Assembly: GCF_002236805.1 (NCBI RefSeq) | Contig: NZ_NIQA01000010.1 | Location: 1-64,000 of the forward strand | Direction: 5' to 3' | Length of the DNA stretch: 64,000 bases | From: Pusillimonas sp. T2 | GTDB taxonomy: Bacteria > Pseudomonadota > Gammaproteobacteria > Burkholderiales > Burkholderiaceae_B | Part shown: positions 29,520 through 37,551 of the stretch, piece by piece | How positions within the stretch are numbered: the stretch's first letter is position 1 | How the letters are laid out: each line of letters opens with the position of its first letter | The notes under the pieces: generated by a model | The model's input: the letters and a program-made list of their open reading frames with translations, nothing else | What the model was told of the DNA's origin: nothing | The model's database searches: none | Translations under genes and position numbers: made by a program

Positions 29520-30239
29520 CTAGTTGAGGGCTTTGCTGTGCGCAGACGCTTTCATACTTTGGGCCCAGTCCCAAGCGGGGTCATGGTGTAGCCGTCGATT
29601 TATCCCGGCGATGATGAGTATCGCGATGAGCGCCCCCAGCGCGGCAAGGGCCATGTCTTTGTGGGCATCCCAGATGTCCCCTTGGGTGCCAAGATAATGC
29701 ATTCCCAGGTCGCCGCCGAAGACTTCGGCCGCCCCCCATTCGATTAATTCATATAAGGCCGATGTGCTGAGCGTTACATCGAGCGGAAGAAAATAGCCCC
29801 AAAACCCGCGCACTTCGACCACGCGAAGGAAAAATTCGCGAATCGGATACACGAGCAGCAGGCCATAACAAAAATGGATCAGGCGATCGAAGTGATTGCG
29901 TTGCCACCCCAGCGCTTCGTTAAGGCTATGGCCCGTCAGGCTTTGCCACCATGCATCGTAGGGCACCTCGGAGTAGGTGTAGTGAGCACCCAATGCGTGC
30001 AACGCCAGAAACGTCAAAATCAAATACAACGATACGTTTGAGAACCGAAATACCCGTCGGCAGCACCAGAGCACGATCACCAGTCCTGCGACCAGGGCGT
30101 TTTCAAGGACCCAAGTGGAACGATCTGCAGGCGAGATTGCGAGCCCTGCCCAGAGGACCAGATATAGCGCGGCGGCTACGCGCACACCTACGCTTGGAAG
30201 GGGTTGGAGGGCTGCGGGTTTTGCGGTTGTTTGGGCCAT
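29520..30239 (-). CDS. YjdF-like membrane protein (DUF2238)
   Basis: A 239-residue protein with about six or seven membrane helices. The conserved family segment is present: HFDRLIHFCYGLLLVYP, LSTSALYELIEWGAAEVFGG and YLGTQGDIWDAHKDM, with several His/Asp/Glu residues within or near membrane helices that suggest metal or proton handling. The role of the family is not known. It is convergent with the epimerase gene. Confidence 0.85.
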   Translation of the reverse strand: MAQTTAKPAALQPLPSVGVRVAAALYLVLWAGLAISPADRSTWVLENALVAGLVIVLWCCRRVFRFSNVSLYLILTFLALHALGAHYTYSEVPYDAWWQSLTGHSLNEALGWQRNHFDRLIHFCYGLLLVYPIREFFLRVVEVRGFWGYFLPLDVTLSTSALYELIEWGAAEVFGGDLGMHYLGTQGDIWDAHKDMALAALGALIAILIIAGINRRLHHDPAWDWAQSMKASAHSKALN

Positions 30240-30460
30240 GGGTGAGTGTATGTGGGTGTTTCGGCGAATATGATCGCTGCCATAGCGTATGGTGTTGCGC
30301 GCATTAAATTCTAATGCAGCCAGGCCGCTGTAGTCCTTTAAACGGGGGCTCTTGTCGTTCGTTGACGTAGCCCTAGGGCATACTGAGCGCAGTGCCCACC
30401 CTCTTCTAAGGGATTTCCCCTGTCGGACAATCCTTGGGTCATGTCAGAACCCGCATAATT

Positions 30461-30493
30461 ATTAACTTGTTGCGTTTTGTGCAACAAGTTAAT
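30461..30493. promoter_or_regulatory. Perfect 13-bp inverted repeat upstream of the catabolic locus
   Basis: ATTAACTTGTTGC (30461-30473) and GCAACAAGTTAAT (30481-30493) are exact inverse copies separated by GTTTTGT. It lies about 110 bases before the first gene of the transporter/Mo-hydroxylase operon, in a 365-base gap that otherwise shows no gene. A dimeric regulator such as the locus GntR or LysR protein could bind it; no T run follows, so it is not a typical terminator. The half ACTTGTTG recurs at 40960-40967 ahead of the second operon. Confidence 0.6.
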
Positions 30494-30604
30494 CAAGGCT
30501 AGTAAGTCAACGGCCGCTGGTTCACCACCAGAATGCTCCTACCGTTATCCCAATACTGAATCGCCGTTGGGATCTTGTTCAAGTTCAGGTGGAGCGTTCT
30601 TCTT

Positions 30605-31591
30605 ATGATATCAATTGAGTCCGCAGGGCCATCGTCTTCAAGACGGTCGTCGCACTTTAAAGGCAAAGTCCTTCAAAGTTGGGACAAAGCTATTTTGCCG
30701 TTTGTGTTCGTAGTGATGTTGGTCGTTTTCTATGCGATAGATCAACGTACGTTGTCTCCCGGCAATCTAATGAATGTTCTGAATCAGGTATCCATTCTGG
30801 CGATTGTCACTGTAGGCGCCAGTGTCGTGATTTTTTCCGGTGGGTTCGATTTGTCGGCAGGTGCGGTGGTTGCATTGTCCGCCGTCTTGGCCGCGTTGGT
30901 TGTTGACATCACTGGCGATGTTTGGCTTGGCGTTAGTGCCGGCATTTTCATTGGGTTGGTCGTCGGTGGCCTTAATGGCTTTTTTGTCGGCTATCTCAAC
31001 GTGTCCCCTCTCATTGTCACGTTAGGCGCCCTGAATATTTGCCGAGGGTTAGCGTTAGTGCTGGCAAAAGATGGCGCGATCTACAGTTTTCCTTCGTGGT
31101 ACACGAACTTTGGCGCCATGCGGTTTTTGGGGATTCCGTCGCTGGCTTGGGTTGCCATTGTCCTGTTTGTAATTGTCAGCTTGATTTTGCGTTACACCCC
31201 TTTCGGCCTCAATTTGTATGCAAGCGGAGGCAATCCAAAGGCGGCACGTTTGTCGGGCGTGCCGGTCGCGCGGGTAAAGCTTATTGCCTTTGCTATTTCT
31301 GGTGCCTGTTGCGGGGTTGCCGGCGTGCTGCTAACGGTTCGCTCTGGTGGTGGAGACCCGACGTCCGGAATGCTTTATGAGCTTGAGGCTATTGCGGCGG
31401 TTGTACTGGGCGGAGCAGCACTTAGCGGTGGCGAAGGGCGGTTGTGGCGCTCAATGCTGGCCATACTTTTGCTCGCGGTGCTGGCTAACGGATTAAACAT
31501 CATCGGCGTGCATCCACACTGGAAAGGTGTGGTCATTGGTGTGATTTTGACTATTGCCGCCACTCTGGATGCGTTGAAACGATCACGCTGA
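30605..31591 (+). CDS. Ribose-class ABC transporter permease
   Basis: Inner-membrane permease of the RbsC/XylH type, 328 residues from ATG 30605, with about 8-10 membrane helices. VIFSGGFDLSAGAVVALSAV and GGAALSGGEGRLW are the characteristic family segments. I prefer 30605, preceded by GGTGGAG; a TTG at 30575 in frame is the alternative. It is the first gene of an operon that continues through the binding protein, ATPase, a flavoprotein and a molybdenum hydroxylase. The family mainly takes up sugars and nucleosides, so here the cargo may be a hydroxylase substrate rather than ribose. Confidence 0.9.
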   Translation: MISIESAGPSSSRRSSHFKGKVLQSWDKAILPFVFVVMLVVFYAIDQRTLSPGNLMNVLNQVSILAIVTVGASVVIFSGGFDLSAGAVVALSAVLAALVVDITGDVWLGVSAGIFIGLVVGGLNGFFVGYLNVSPLIVTLGALNICRGLALVLAKDGAIYSFPSWYTNFGAMRFLGIPSLAWVAIVLFVIVSLILRYTPFGLNLYASGGNPKAARLSGVPVARVKLIAFAISGACCGVAGVLLTVRSGGGDPTSGMLYELEAIAAVVLGGAALSGGEGRLWRSMLAILLLAVLANGLNIIGVHPHWKGVVIGVILTIAATLDALKRSR

Positions 31592-31622
31592 TACGCATTA
31601 AATCTTAATCAAGGAGAGCCTC

Positions 31623-32591
31623 ATGATTCGTCGATATATTAAATCAGCAGTCGCGTTATTGGTTGTCTCAGCTTCAGGTCTCGCTATTACGGCGCAGGTT
31701 CAGGCCAAAGAGTTTCGTGTGGGTATTTCTAGCCCCGAATCACAAAATCCCTTTCACGTTGTTATGGCAAGGAGTATTGCCGAAACGCTTAAGGCGCGAG
31801 GCATTGAACCTATGCTTCTGGCGGCAAACGCCGATGTTAATCAGCAAATCAACAATATTGGTGACATGGTTGCCGCTAAAGTTGACGCCATTTTGGTGGC
31901 TCCGCTGAATGCAGAGGGGCCTGCGGCGGCGCTGGTAAAGGCTAAAGACGCTGGCATTCCTGTGTTTATGTATGCGCGTACTCTTGACTCTAAATATGCA
32001 GATGTATGGGAGAGCTTCAACGGTATGGACGCCGTGCACGTAGGGCGCGACAAAGCGCGTTGGATGGCTGAAAACACCAAGCCAGGGAAAGTTGCGATGT
32101 TGACGGGCATGGCCGGTGCGGCGCCGATGATCGAACAAGAGACTGGCTTTCGGGAAGTTATCACTGCCGCAGGGTATCAAATTGCATTTTCCCAGACGTC
32201 GAATATGACGCGCGAATACGGGATCAAGCTGACCGAAGACGCCTTGGTTACGAACCCGGATTTGGTGGGTATTTATGCGGCCAACGATGACCTCGCTTTA
32301 GGTGCAGCTCAGGCGGTCAAGGTGGCCGGGCTACAAGGCAAGGTAGTTGTTATTGGTTTGAATGGCGCACCGTCTGCGCTGGCTGCGATTCATAACGGCG
32401 ACCTTACCGCCACTGTCTTGCTGGACCCTGTGGGTTGGGGGAAAACAGCCGCAAATGTGGTTGCTGATTACCTGCTGGAAGGCAAAAAGCCCGCAAAGTT
32501 TACGCCGATGGACCATAAAGTGGTGACCCAGAAAGAGGCTTACGACAACATTCCGCCGCCTTTGCGTGAAAAGTTGGGTGTGAAGCGTTAA
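31623..32591 (+). CDS. Ribose-class ABC transporter periplasmic binding protein
   Basis: Periplasmic-binding-protein type 1 of 322 residues. The N-terminal signal peptide (KKR-like start, hydrophobic core about 8-22) ends AQVQA before KEFRVGIS. The domains follow the RbsB plan: QINNIGDMVAAKVDAILVAPLN, then GIYAANDDLALGAAQAV and GLNGAPSALAAI. It lies between the permease and ATPase genes. Its ligand cannot be read from sequence. Confidence 0.9.
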   Translation: MIRRYIKSAVALLVVSASGLAITAQVQAKEFRVGISSPESQNPFHVVMARSIAETLKARGIEPMLLAANADVNQQINNIGDMVAAKVDAILVAPLNAEGPAAALVKAKDAGIPVFMYARTLDSKYADVWESFNGMDAVHVGRDKARWMAENTKPGKVAMLTGMAGAAPMIEQETGFREVITAAGYQIAFSQTSNMTREYGIKLTEDALVTNPDLVGIYAANDDLALGAAQAVKVAGLQGKVVVIGLNGAPSALAAIHNGDLTATVLLDPVGWGKTAANVVADYLLEGKKPAKFTPMDHKVVTQKEAYDNIPPPLREKLGVKR

Positions 32592-32632
32592 GTCCGGCGT
32601 CCTTACCCTTAAAGCGAAAAAAGGTGTAAATC

Positions 32633-34186
32633 ATGACCTTAGCGGAGTCACCACCAGTCCTGACGGCCAGTCGTATTTGCGTTAAGTATGGAAATCTGAC
32701 GGCACTGGATGACGTTTCAGCGACGTTCTTGCCGGGTGAGGTCCATGCGATTGTAGGTGAGAACGGCGCAGGGAAATCAACGTTGATGCGTATCCTGGCT
32801 GGCGAAGAAACGCCGTTGTCAGGTGAACTGTCTGTTGACGGAGAATGCGTTCGATTCTCGTCTCCGAACGATGCCCGAGGGCACGGCATCGGTGTGGTTC
32901 ACCAGCATTTTCAGTTGGTTGATACGCTGACTGTAGAAGAGAACTTGAGACTGGGAAACTACCCGACCCGGTCGATTCTTGGGTTCGACTGGTTACTTGA
33001 CCGTGGGGCCATGCATCAGGAAGCGCTTCAGAAGTTGGCGTTGTTCGGACTCTCTGATAAGGCCAAATTGCCTATCCATCAATTATCTGTTGCCGAGAGG
33101 CAGATGGTTGAAATTGTGCGGGCTCTATTGGGCAACTCGAGGCTGGTTATTTTCGATGAACCCACGGCCTCGCTAGGAGCTGACGAAGTGGCGCGCTTGT
33201 TTGAAGTCATTAACCAGATGCGGGACTCAGGAGTCAGTGTGATTCTCATCGCCCATAACCTGGACGAAGTTTTGTCTATCGCCGACCGAATTACGGTGCT
33301 GCGCAACGGTAAATGGATCGATACGCTTCCCAAGACCCAATTGAGCCGGGATGAGTTGGTGAGCCTCATCATGGGTCGCAAGCTGGGTGCCGGCTTCCCG
33401 GACCGGATAAGTGCTGGTCATGAGGAGCAGCTCGGTTTGTCTGGCTATTTGAATGATCAAAGTGGTAGGCCCGTAGATTTTGGTCTGAAAAAGGGTGAGA
33501 TCGTCGGTGTGCCGACGTATATCGGTGCCCAGGTCGAAGATCTTCTTGAAGTGATTTCCGGGGGTAAAAAGCACCGGAACGCGCGTGTGGCTATTCAAGG
33601 GGCGGACCTTACGCGCGAGTCGCGTAGTACGCGCGTTGCACATGGCGTGGGCGTAGTTCCTGGAGATGCATTGCACGACGGCCTTGTGCCTAACATGACG
33701 ATTGAAGAGAACATTTTGCTCTCGATGAGTGCGCAGGTAACTCGGTTCGGTGTGATCCGGCGGACACGCATGCGCGCGATCGTTCAAGAAATGATCGAGC
33801 AGCTGGGGATCAGGCCGGCTGACCCGGATGCTCGTGTTGACCGCTTGTCGGGCGGCAATCGTCAGAAAGTGGTTATCGCCAAGTGGATAGCTTCGGGTGC
33901 CAAGGTGCTTTTGCTTGATGACCCGACCAAGGCGGTTGATGTCGGTGCCAAAGTCGATATTTTCCGGTTGATCGGTAAAGCGGCTGCGGAGGGCGCGTCT
34001 GTCTTGTTTGTGTCGTCAGAAGTTGAGGAGTTGGTGGGTATGTGTCACCGGATCATGTTGGTTCATCAAGGAGTGGTTGTCGAACGCTATGACGAGCCGC
34101 CCTTTCACAAGAAAGATGTACTTGGTGCGGTCGTTAGCGGACGCAAATCCCGCTCAGAAAACCGTGATCAGCGAGGTATGCAATGA
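32633..34186 (+). CDS. Ribose-class ABC transporter ATPase, second P-loop lost
   Basis: RbsA/MglA-type protein of 517 residues with two ATPase domains. The first is complete: Walker A GENGAGKST (about 41), signature LSVAERQMVEI, Walker B VIFDEPTASLG. The second keeps the signature LSGGNRQKVVIAKW and a Walker B reading LLLDDPTKAVDVG, but where the second Walker A should be it reads GVPTYIGAQVED, with no P-loop Lys/Arg-Ser/Thr. Second-domain degeneration is known in the family, though usually a GxxGAGR form remains. The stop overlaps the next start by ATGA. Confidence 0.9.
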   Translation: MTLAESPPVLTASRICVKYGNLTALDDVSATFLPGEVHAIVGENGAGKSTLMRILAGEETPLSGELSVDGECVRFSSPNDARGHGIGVVHQHFQLVDTLTVEENLRLGNYPTRSILGFDWLLDRGAMHQEALQKLALFGLSDKAKLPIHQLSVAERQMVEIVRALLGNSRLVIFDEPTASLGADEVARLFEVINQMRDSGVSVILIAHNLDEVLSIADRITVLRNGKWIDTLPKTQLSRDELVSLIMGRKLGAGFPDRISAGHEEQLGLSGYLNDQSGRPVDFGLKKGEIVGVPTYIGAQVEDLLEVISGGKKHRNARVAIQGADLTRESRSTRVAHGVGVVPGDALHDGLVPNMTIEENILLSMSAQVTRFGVIRRTRMRAIVQEMIEQLGIRPADPDARVDRLSGGNRQKVVIAKWIASGAKVLLLDDPTKAVDVGAKVDIFRLIGKAAAEGASVLFVSSEVEELVGMCHRIMLVHQGVVVERYDEPPFHKKDVLGAVVSGRKSRSENRDQRGMQ

Positions 34187-35610
34187 GTTTGTCGGCACTT
34201 GAACAACGTTTAATTAACGGTTTGGATTATCTGAATTTCCCACGACGCGAGTGGGTTCCGAGACGCGAGCATTGCGGTCAGCGTGTGCTTGACGTGGCAA
34301 TTATCGGAGCGGGTCAGAGTGGGTTGGCGACCGCGTTTGGATTACGCCTGGAGAATATCAAGAACGTTGTTGTGCTTGATAAAAGGCAGCCCGAGACCGT
34401 TGGGCCCTGGCGAACTTTCGCACGCATGAAAACGCTTCGTACGCCCAAGTTTGGCAGTGGTCTTGACTTCGGTAACCCAGATCTGACGCCCCAGGCTTGG
34501 TATGAAGCGCGTTTTGGCAAAGAGGCCTGGAATGCGTTGGGCAAAATGCCAACCGATTTGTGGCACGAGTATCTGGAGTGGTATCGGCGTGCCTTATCGA
34601 TACCGGTTCAGTATGGGGTGACGGTAGAGAGCATTCTGCCGGATTCAGACTGTCTGCGTCTGACCTGCGCGGGTGGGGAAATCATTTTTGCACGGCGGGT
34701 AGTTTTGGCGACAGGGCTCGATGGCTCTGGGCGTTGGTACCTGCCACCCATCGTAAATAATTTACCTAAAGCTTGCTATGGTCATACGGAAGAGCGGATT
34801 GATTTCTCGGCTCTGAAAGGGAGGCGGGTTGGCGTGCTTGGTGGAGGCGCGTCTGCGTTCGATAACGCAGCCACAGCCATTGAGGCCGGCGCTCGATCGG
34901 TGGATTTGTGTATTAGAGCGCCACAGCTACCTCGAATTAACCCAAATAAGTGGATGGAGTTTTCGGGCTTTCTAGGGCATTACGCCGAACTGACTGATGA
35001 CAGAAAGTGGCGGTTTATGCATCAGATCGGATCAATGTTGCAACCGCCGCCCCAAGAAACTCTGTGGCGTTGTAACCGACATGAGCAGTTCGCGTTGCAT
35101 ACGGGCTCACCGTGGTTGGAGGCTTGGCAGTCTGACTCTTGCGTAGGCATTAAAACGCCCCATCGTGAATTTGAGTTTGATTTTTTAATTTTCGGTACAG
35201 GGCTCACCCATGATCTGAAATGCCGCCCTGAGTTGTCGGGAATCGCTGAGGAAGTCGCCCTTTGGCAAGATCGGTTTCGTCCGGCCGAGGGTCTTGAGGC
35301 GGGTCATCTTATGGCTTCACCGTATTTAGGTCCTGGGTTTGAGTTCCTTGAAAAGCGCCCGGGGGCGGCACCTCACCTGGGAAAAATATATAACTTCACT
35401 CATGGTGCCATGCTCAGCCTCGGCCTGAATGCAGCCTCGATCACCGGGATGAAGTATGGCGTTCGCCGCTTGGTGCGCGCCCTTTCGTGCAGTCTGTTTA
35501 TCGAAGACGCTGACGAGCACTTTGATTCGCTGACTTCTTACACCGAGCCTGAGATCTGGACACTGGATCCTGAGGCTGTGGCTCAGAAAAAGACAAGCAA
35601 TGCTGCTTGA
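34183..35610 (+). CDS. Flavin monooxygenase-like FAD/NAD(P)H oxidoreductase
   Basis: A 475-residue flavoprotein with two dinucleotide-binding sites: IIGAGQSGLATAFGL for FAD (about 40) and GVLGGGASAFDNAATAIEAGA for NADPH (about 212-232). Architecture resembles class B flavin monooxygenases and IucD-like hydroxylases. The fingerprint that normally precedes the second site, FxGxxxHxxxW, is replaced by CYGHTEERIDF, so it is an outlying member. It starts on the ATGA of the ATPase gene and is followed by the Mo-hydroxylase genes, so it probably oxidises the imported compound. Its reaction is unknown. Confidence 0.75.
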   Translation: MSLSALEQRLINGLDYLNFPRREWVPRREHCGQRVLDVAIIGAGQSGLATAFGLRLENIKNVVVLDKRQPETVGPWRTFARMKTLRTPKFGSGLDFGNPDLTPQAWYEARFGKEAWNALGKMPTDLWHEYLEWYRRALSIPVQYGVTVESILPDSDCLRLTCAGGEIIFARRVVLATGLDGSGRWYLPPIVNNLPKACYGHTEERIDFSALKGRRVGVLGGGASAFDNAATAIEAGARSVDLCIRAPQLPRINPNKWMEFSGFLGHYAELTDDRKWRFMHQIGSMLQPPPQETLWRCNRHEQFALHTGSPWLEAWQSDSCVGIKTPHREFEFDFLIFGTGLTHDLKCRPELSGIAEEVALWQDRFRPAEGLEAGHLMASPYLGPGFEFLEKRPGAAPHLGKIYNFTHGAMLSLGLNAASITGMKYGVRRLVRALSCSLFIEDADEHFDSLTSYTEPEIWTLDPEAVAQKKTSNAA

Positions 35611-35622
35611 TGGAGGGTTCTG

Positions 35623-36519
35623 ATGTTTCCGGCAGGTTATCAATATCACAAAGTAGATAGTTTTAAGGCGGCCTGCGAGGCCCTCGATGCGCTCGGCGGC
35701 GAGGCTAAGCTTTTGGCGGGAGGGCAGACGCTGATTCCGATGATGAAGCTAAGGCTACTGGCGCCAAAGCATCTGGTAGACATGGGGGGCATTCGCGACG
35801 GCAACCGAATCGAGATTTCCGAAGAAATTCTTAGAATCGGTGCGCTGTCCTCTCATGCAAGTATCGCCGGTGCTGAGGTTATCAAGCCGTTTTCATTGTT
35901 GCGTGACTGTGCCTCTGGCATTGCTGATGTTCAGGTACGAAACATGGGCACTATAGGCGGCTCTCTTGCGGAGGCCGACCCTTGCAGTTGCTGGCCGACC
36001 GCTTTAATGGCCTTGGACGCTAGGGTTGTGTGTGTGAGTAGTGGCGCTGAGCGTACGCAAACAGTGGCACAGCTGCTGAAAGATGCTTATACCCCCAATC
36101 TGGAAGTGGGCGAGTTGATCACCGAGGTCCAGATTGACCGATCAAACCTGGAGGGCATGAGTACCTTCGTGGCGTTTAAACGTGCCGCACCGGCGTACCC
36201 AACGGCAAGTTGTGCATTAACCGTCAGGTTCGACGGCGAGCAAGTGCAATCGGCGGGCATGGCTTTAGGCTGCGTCGGCTTGACCCCCATTCGCGTGCCA
36301 TACCTTGACGAAATACTCGTTGGTAATGTCCTGGATCAATCGCTGATTGACGACATTGCGGCGCTGGCCTCTGAGATTGCAGAGCCAGTTTCTGACAATA
36401 AAGGTAGCGAGGCTTACAAGCGTTCGTTAATCAGGGGGTTGGTAGCACGTGCATTTGACATTGTCATGCACAGAAAAAATGGAAAACCGCATACGGAGAC
36501 ACATTCTTATTATGGATGA
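35623..36519 (+). CDS. Molybdenum hydroxylase, FAD-binding medium subunit (CoxM-like)
   Basis: Carries FAD between the iron-sulphur subunit and the final acceptor. The 298-residue protein has the two flavin motifs of the family, AGGQTLIPMMKLR (about 31) and RNMGTIGGSLAEADP (about 106), and the CoxM C-terminal domain. It is the first of four overlapping genes M-S-G-L and ends 8 bases inside the small-subunit gene. Confidence 0.92.
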   Translation: MFPAGYQYHKVDSFKAACEALDALGGEAKLLAGGQTLIPMMKLRLLAPKHLVDMGGIRDGNRIEISEEILRIGALSSHASIAGAEVIKPFSLLRDCASGIADVQVRNMGTIGGSLAEADPCSCWPTALMALDARVVCVSSGAERTQTVAQLLKDAYTPNLEVGELITEVQIDRSNLEGMSTFVAFKRAAPAYPTASCALTVRFDGEQVQSAGMALGCVGLTPIRVPYLDEILVGNVLDQSLIDDIAALASEIAEPVSDNKGSEAYKRSLIRGLVARAFDIVMHRKNGKPHTETHSYYG

Positions 36520-37003
36520 TCAAAAGCTTGAGCAGGTCAAAGTCAGCATCAATGGACGCCCCGTAAAAGCGACGGTTGAGCCTCGAAAACTGCTTGTCCA
36601 TTTCATTCGTGAAGATCTCGGCCTGACCGGGACACATGTGGGGTGCGATACCAGTTATTGCGGAGCTTGTACTGTTTTACTCGATGGTAAAGCGGTGAAA
36701 TCTTGCAATCTTTTTGCAGTGCAGGCCGATGGTAAGTCGTTAACAACGGTTGAGGGTCTTGAAAAACAAGGTGAACTGCACTCGTTACAGAAGTCGTTTT
36801 CTGAATGCCACGCCTTGCAGTGCGGGTACTGCACGCCAGGTATGTTGATGTCGTCCTTGTATCACATTAATACATGTGACCAGGTGACAGAGTCGTCTGT
36901 TCGGAAGGCGTTGGCTGGCAATGTGTGCCGATGCACGGGTTATCAAAACATTATCGAGGCAGTCGTTAGTACTGCGAGACAAGTAAAAGGGGAGATGGCA
37001 TGA
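36512..37003 (+). CDS. Molybdenum hydroxylase, [2Fe-2S] small subunit (CoxS-like)
   Basis: Electron-transfer subunit of 163 residues from ATG 36512. The plant-ferredoxin-type cluster is held by [16 protein letters not shown]...SC (Cys about 46-66) and the second cluster by CGYCTPGM and CRCTGYQNI (about 106-145). The frame continues 21 codons upstream inside the CoxM gene, but the chosen start gives the family length and an overlap of 8 bases. The end overlaps coxG by ATGA. Confidence 0.93.
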   Translation: MDDQKLEQVKVSINGRPVKATVEPRKLLVHFIREDLGLTGTHVGCDTSYCGACTVLLDGKAVKSCNLFAVQADGKSLTTVEGLEKQGELHSLQKSFSECHALQCGYCTPGMLMSSLYHINTCDQVTESSVRKALAGNVCRCTGYQNIIEAVVSTARQVKGEMA

Positions 37004-37551
37004 GGCTTTCTATGGATGGCAGTTTTTCGGTAAAGACGTCCCTGGCGGAAACTTACGCGTTTTTGACAGATCCTGAGCGTTTTGCGCCGTTATTGCCCAT
37101 GTTCAAGTCTTTGGACTCAATGGATGAGGACTCCTTTGATTTGGTAATGGAAGTGGGCGTTCCTCAGATACGTGGGCGCGCCGAGGTCCATGTCGTTTAC
37201 ATTGAGCGCAAGCTAGACGAATACGCAAGCATGAGCAGCACGGTGCGGCACTCTTTGGGCGTCGCCGATGCCAGTTTGCGGTTCTCCCTTGAAAGCCAGG
37301 GGACTGGCACGCAGGTGACATGGACTTGTGACAGCACCGTACGAGGAACGCTGGCGTCGGTAGCCAGCGGAATTTTGAAACCTTTGGCTAGACGCAATGT
37401 CAGTGCCATGATCGCTTCAGTCCAGAATGAGCTAGGTGCAGCCGAGGATGGGGATGGCCCCAAGGAGGCGCCTGTCGAGTCGGGGACTAAATCAAAGTTG
37501 AGTGACCGTGTGTCATCTTGGCTGTCACGACACAAAAAGGTGACGGCATGA
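37000..37551 (+). CDS. CoxG-like SRPBCC carbon-monoxide-dehydrogenase-associated protein
   Basis: A 183-residue START/SRPBCC-fold protein beginning with the CoxG pattern MDGSFSV..SLAETYAFLTDPERFAPLLPM. Known CoxG binds a hydrophobic electron carrier (quinone) and helps membrane anchoring of the hydroxylase; the C-terminal 45 residues here, low-complexity then a basic helix WLSRHKK, are consistent with anchoring. It lies between the small- and large-subunit genes and overlaps both by ATGA. Confidence 0.85.
   Translation: MRLSMDGSFSVKTSLAETYAFLTDPERFAPLLPMFKSLDSMDEDSFDLVMEVGVPQIRGRAEVHVVYIERKLDEYASMSSTVRHSLGVADASLRFSLESQGTGTQVTWTCDSTVRGTLASVASGILKPLARRNVSAMIASVQNELGAAEDGDGPKEAPVESGTKSKLSDRVSSWLSRHKKVTA

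Noticed and set aside
30461-30493. The inverted repeat as a transcription terminator
   Set aside because: No T run follows in either direction and the stem is AT-rich with a position upstream of an operon, so an operator is more likely.
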